Shown here piece after piece: positions 62,346 through 64,000 of a stretch of DNA of 64,000 nucleotides (the first letter of the stretch is position 1; every line of letters begins with the position of its first letter). The stretch comes from Erigeron canadensis. Its lineage: Eukaryota; Streptophyta; Magnoliopsida; Asterales; Asteraceae. The translations under genes were made by a program, and so were the position numbers. The notes beneath the pieces are model-generated. The model was not told the DNA's origin. It searched no databases and saw only the letters and a program-made list of their open reading frames with translations. Where the stretch lies: positions 57,658,587 through 57,722,586 of the forward strand of contig NC_057761.1 of the NCBI RefSeq assembly GCF_010389155.1, read 5' to 3'.

Positions 62346-63002
62346 GAATATATTTTCAGTAAGATACTACTCATACTTGGAAAAATTATAGAATACATTT
62401 AGACCGGCTTACCGTCTTACACTTCTGAGGAGTGGGGAGGCCCAAAAGCGGGTCGGCCCGCCTGACCAAAACGACAAACTGGTAACACACTCACCAAAGA
62501 GATTCTATGTGTAAGTGTGTAAACTACCTGCCAATAAAGTTTGTTTAATTACATTTAGTAATATTTCCTTGCTAATTAATAACTAATGTACACAAACTGT
62601 TAACTCCTTTATAACAAGACAAACGAGTAATGTTGGAATAAACCTTTATAAAAACGGATTTGATAATCAGTGTTCTGGACTTATGTGGCATTATTAATTT
62701 GATTTAATTATTATCATTTTTACATACATTTTTTTTATAGAGCAACCATGATTAATTTTTATAAATTAAAATATTAATATATGAAAGGTTCTAATACAAT
62801 TTTTGCCTAAATCATTCCCTCGCAGAACAGTATGAACAAACTATCCTTGTGATAAAAAAACAACACACTTTTAGTCAATATGACAGTATCAAAATACATC
62901 TCTACGGTTCACTTTTTGCCCCAAATTTATCATTTTTCGTAAATATGCATATATACATACAAACACATTTAATACATGCATCCAACTCCATTTGTCGATA
63001 GA
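62346..63002. other. Gene-free AT-rich sequence
   Basis: A GC-richer patch at 62400-62470 is of unknown origin. No coding or RNA gene was seen. Confidence 0.4.
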
Positions 63003-63268
63003 CTAGCACGTTACCGTTCAATGCGACGGTGATCGTGATGGCGACGATGTAGGGTTGGAGGAGACTATTGGTGGTAGATGAGGCGTCGAGTCTTGTAGAT
63101 AATTGATGTAAAGAGTTAATGCAGATATTTTAAAAGATAAAGGAATGATAGTATATTCTAATAATTAATTTTAAGGTGGTAGTGTAAGTGAAAATATTTT
63201 AAGGGGTACTAAATAAAATTAAACATTTCTAAAGATAATTAAAATACTATTCCGTTTATAATATAGTA
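63003..63268 (-). mobile_element. Short Helitron, 5' end merged with its neighbour
   Basis: On the minus strand the 3' end is CTAG|T at 63003, preceded by a cgtcgcattgaacggtaacg hairpin region. The 5' part (actatattataaacggaata) begins directly at the end of the next element, so its own TC start is hidden or lost. Confidence 0.5.
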
Positions 63269-63590
63269 CTAGATTTATACCCGCGTAATGCGGCGGCGGT
63301 GGGGATAGTGATTGCGGAGGTGGTGGTGGTGACGATGGTGGGGGTGGCAGTGGGGACGGTGATAAGGACGGCGATGGTGGTGAATGTAAAGTAATTGATG
63401 TTAAAGGTGATATTGTAGTTATTTTAAGTGTTGAGAGATTTATACTGTAAATTATTTCATTAAGGATATTATATGTATATTAGATGTAGATATTTAAATT
63501 AATGAATAAAGGAGAAGAATATTTTTAGTTTTTCAAAAATAGAAAGATTAAGGAAAAAAAAGAGTAATTTATTTTATTAGACAGTATAGA
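63269..63590 (-). mobile_element. Short non-autonomous Helitron
   Basis: 322 bp. On the minus strand it starts A|TCTATACTGTCTAATAAAAT at 63590 and ends CTAG|T at 63269, with the ccgc-atta-cgcgg-type hairpin about 10 bases before. The GGTGG-rich tract (63290-63380) is shared with the elements at 11522, 18598 and 63003. Confidence 0.75.
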
Positions 63591-64000
63591 TACATTTAGA
63601 AATATAAGTATAGATATGTAGGTATCAACTTCAATCAACATTTTTTTTTCATTTTCAATTTGATCATCATTTTCCAAATAGGAACACACATAATGCAAAA
63701 ACATGTATGACCATTTTTGGACCTTCAGATATAATGATCAACGGCTGAAAAGAATTATACTTATGTTTATTAAAACGAAAAAGACATAAATTAGGCGAAC
63801 GAGACATTTCTACTCAACTTTGGATAGTACTGAGCTAGTTTTTTCCTACATGATTCAAAATGACTATCATGTTCTTGTTCTCACAAAAAGGACATAAGTG
63901 AATTTTTCTTTTATTTTAAAAATTCAATAATATAGCAGTATCAAGTTATCAACTATCAACCCACAAATTAACAGTGTAGGTTCAGATGCCACAAGCCCAC
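63591..64000. other. Gene-free sequence to the window edge
   Basis: AT-rich. Nothing coding or structural was recognised. Confidence 0.4.

Overview
This is a nuclear chromosome segment from a flowering plant. It has low GC, intron-rich genes with GT-AG junctions, AT-rich intergenic DNA, and dense non-autonomous transposons (MITEs, SINEs, Helitrons, Mutator-like foldbacks). The protein families are eudicot-like. An asterid such as a daisy-family species is my guess, not something the sequence proves. Exon limits below were joined by hand: each uses a GT-AG junction, keeps frame, and follows the family's protein order.

Layout. 1-12,800: gene-free, filled with Helitrons, MITEs, a decayed LTR-retrotransposon piece, a foldback element and a SINE that was itself hit by a hAT MITE. 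12,856-18,006 (-): a 14-exon tRNA m5U54 methyltransferase (TRM2 type) with an N-terminal CCCH finger. 18,000-22,400: Helitron, MITE, LINE remnant and an AT-rich minisatellite. 22,635-23,927 (+): an intronless membrane-anchored methyltransferase-like DUF7870 protein with a 44-codon upstream ORF. 25,400-30,658 (-): an 11-coding-exon SnRK1-activating kinase (GRIK/SnAK type) with a 1.3-kb Mutator-like element in intron 7. 36,122-52,973 (+): three members of a root-cap/LEA-related secreted protein family. One is complete (A), one is truncated after its Cys-rich domain (B), and one is complete with a greatly expanded Pro-Lys-Thr repeat (C). Between B and C lie LTR-element leader sequence, a minisatellite and a probable long non-coding transcription unit built from internal repeats. 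53,118-58,083 (-): a 17-exon GH35 beta-galactosidase, BGAL8-like, with a C-terminal SUEL lectin domain. 58,100-64,000: gene-free, with a PIF/Harbinger MITE, a SINE with a 16-bp target duplication, a hAT MITE and two abutting Helitrons.

How the genes relate. There is no operon-like logic. The three root-cap genes are one tandem family with a shared promoter layout (an ATGCAT-centred RY-like box followed by TATAAAT), and they would act in the root-cap or seed cell wall. The beta-galactosidase is also a wall enzyme. The kinase (SnRK1 energy signalling) and the tRNA methylase are housekeeping genes. From memory of Arabidopsis, the TRM2 and BGAL8 homologues are close neighbours on chromosome 2, and the GRIK2 and root-cap LEA homologues are close neighbours on chromosome 5. 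The window therefore looks like the merged, unfractionated ancestor of those two segments.

I found no CRISPR array, rRNA or functional tRNA gene, and no clearly new protein system. The most unusual items are the truncated root-cap copy ending beside a perfect 40-bp inverted repeat, the kinase-intron Mutator-like insertion, and the repeat-built non-coding unit.
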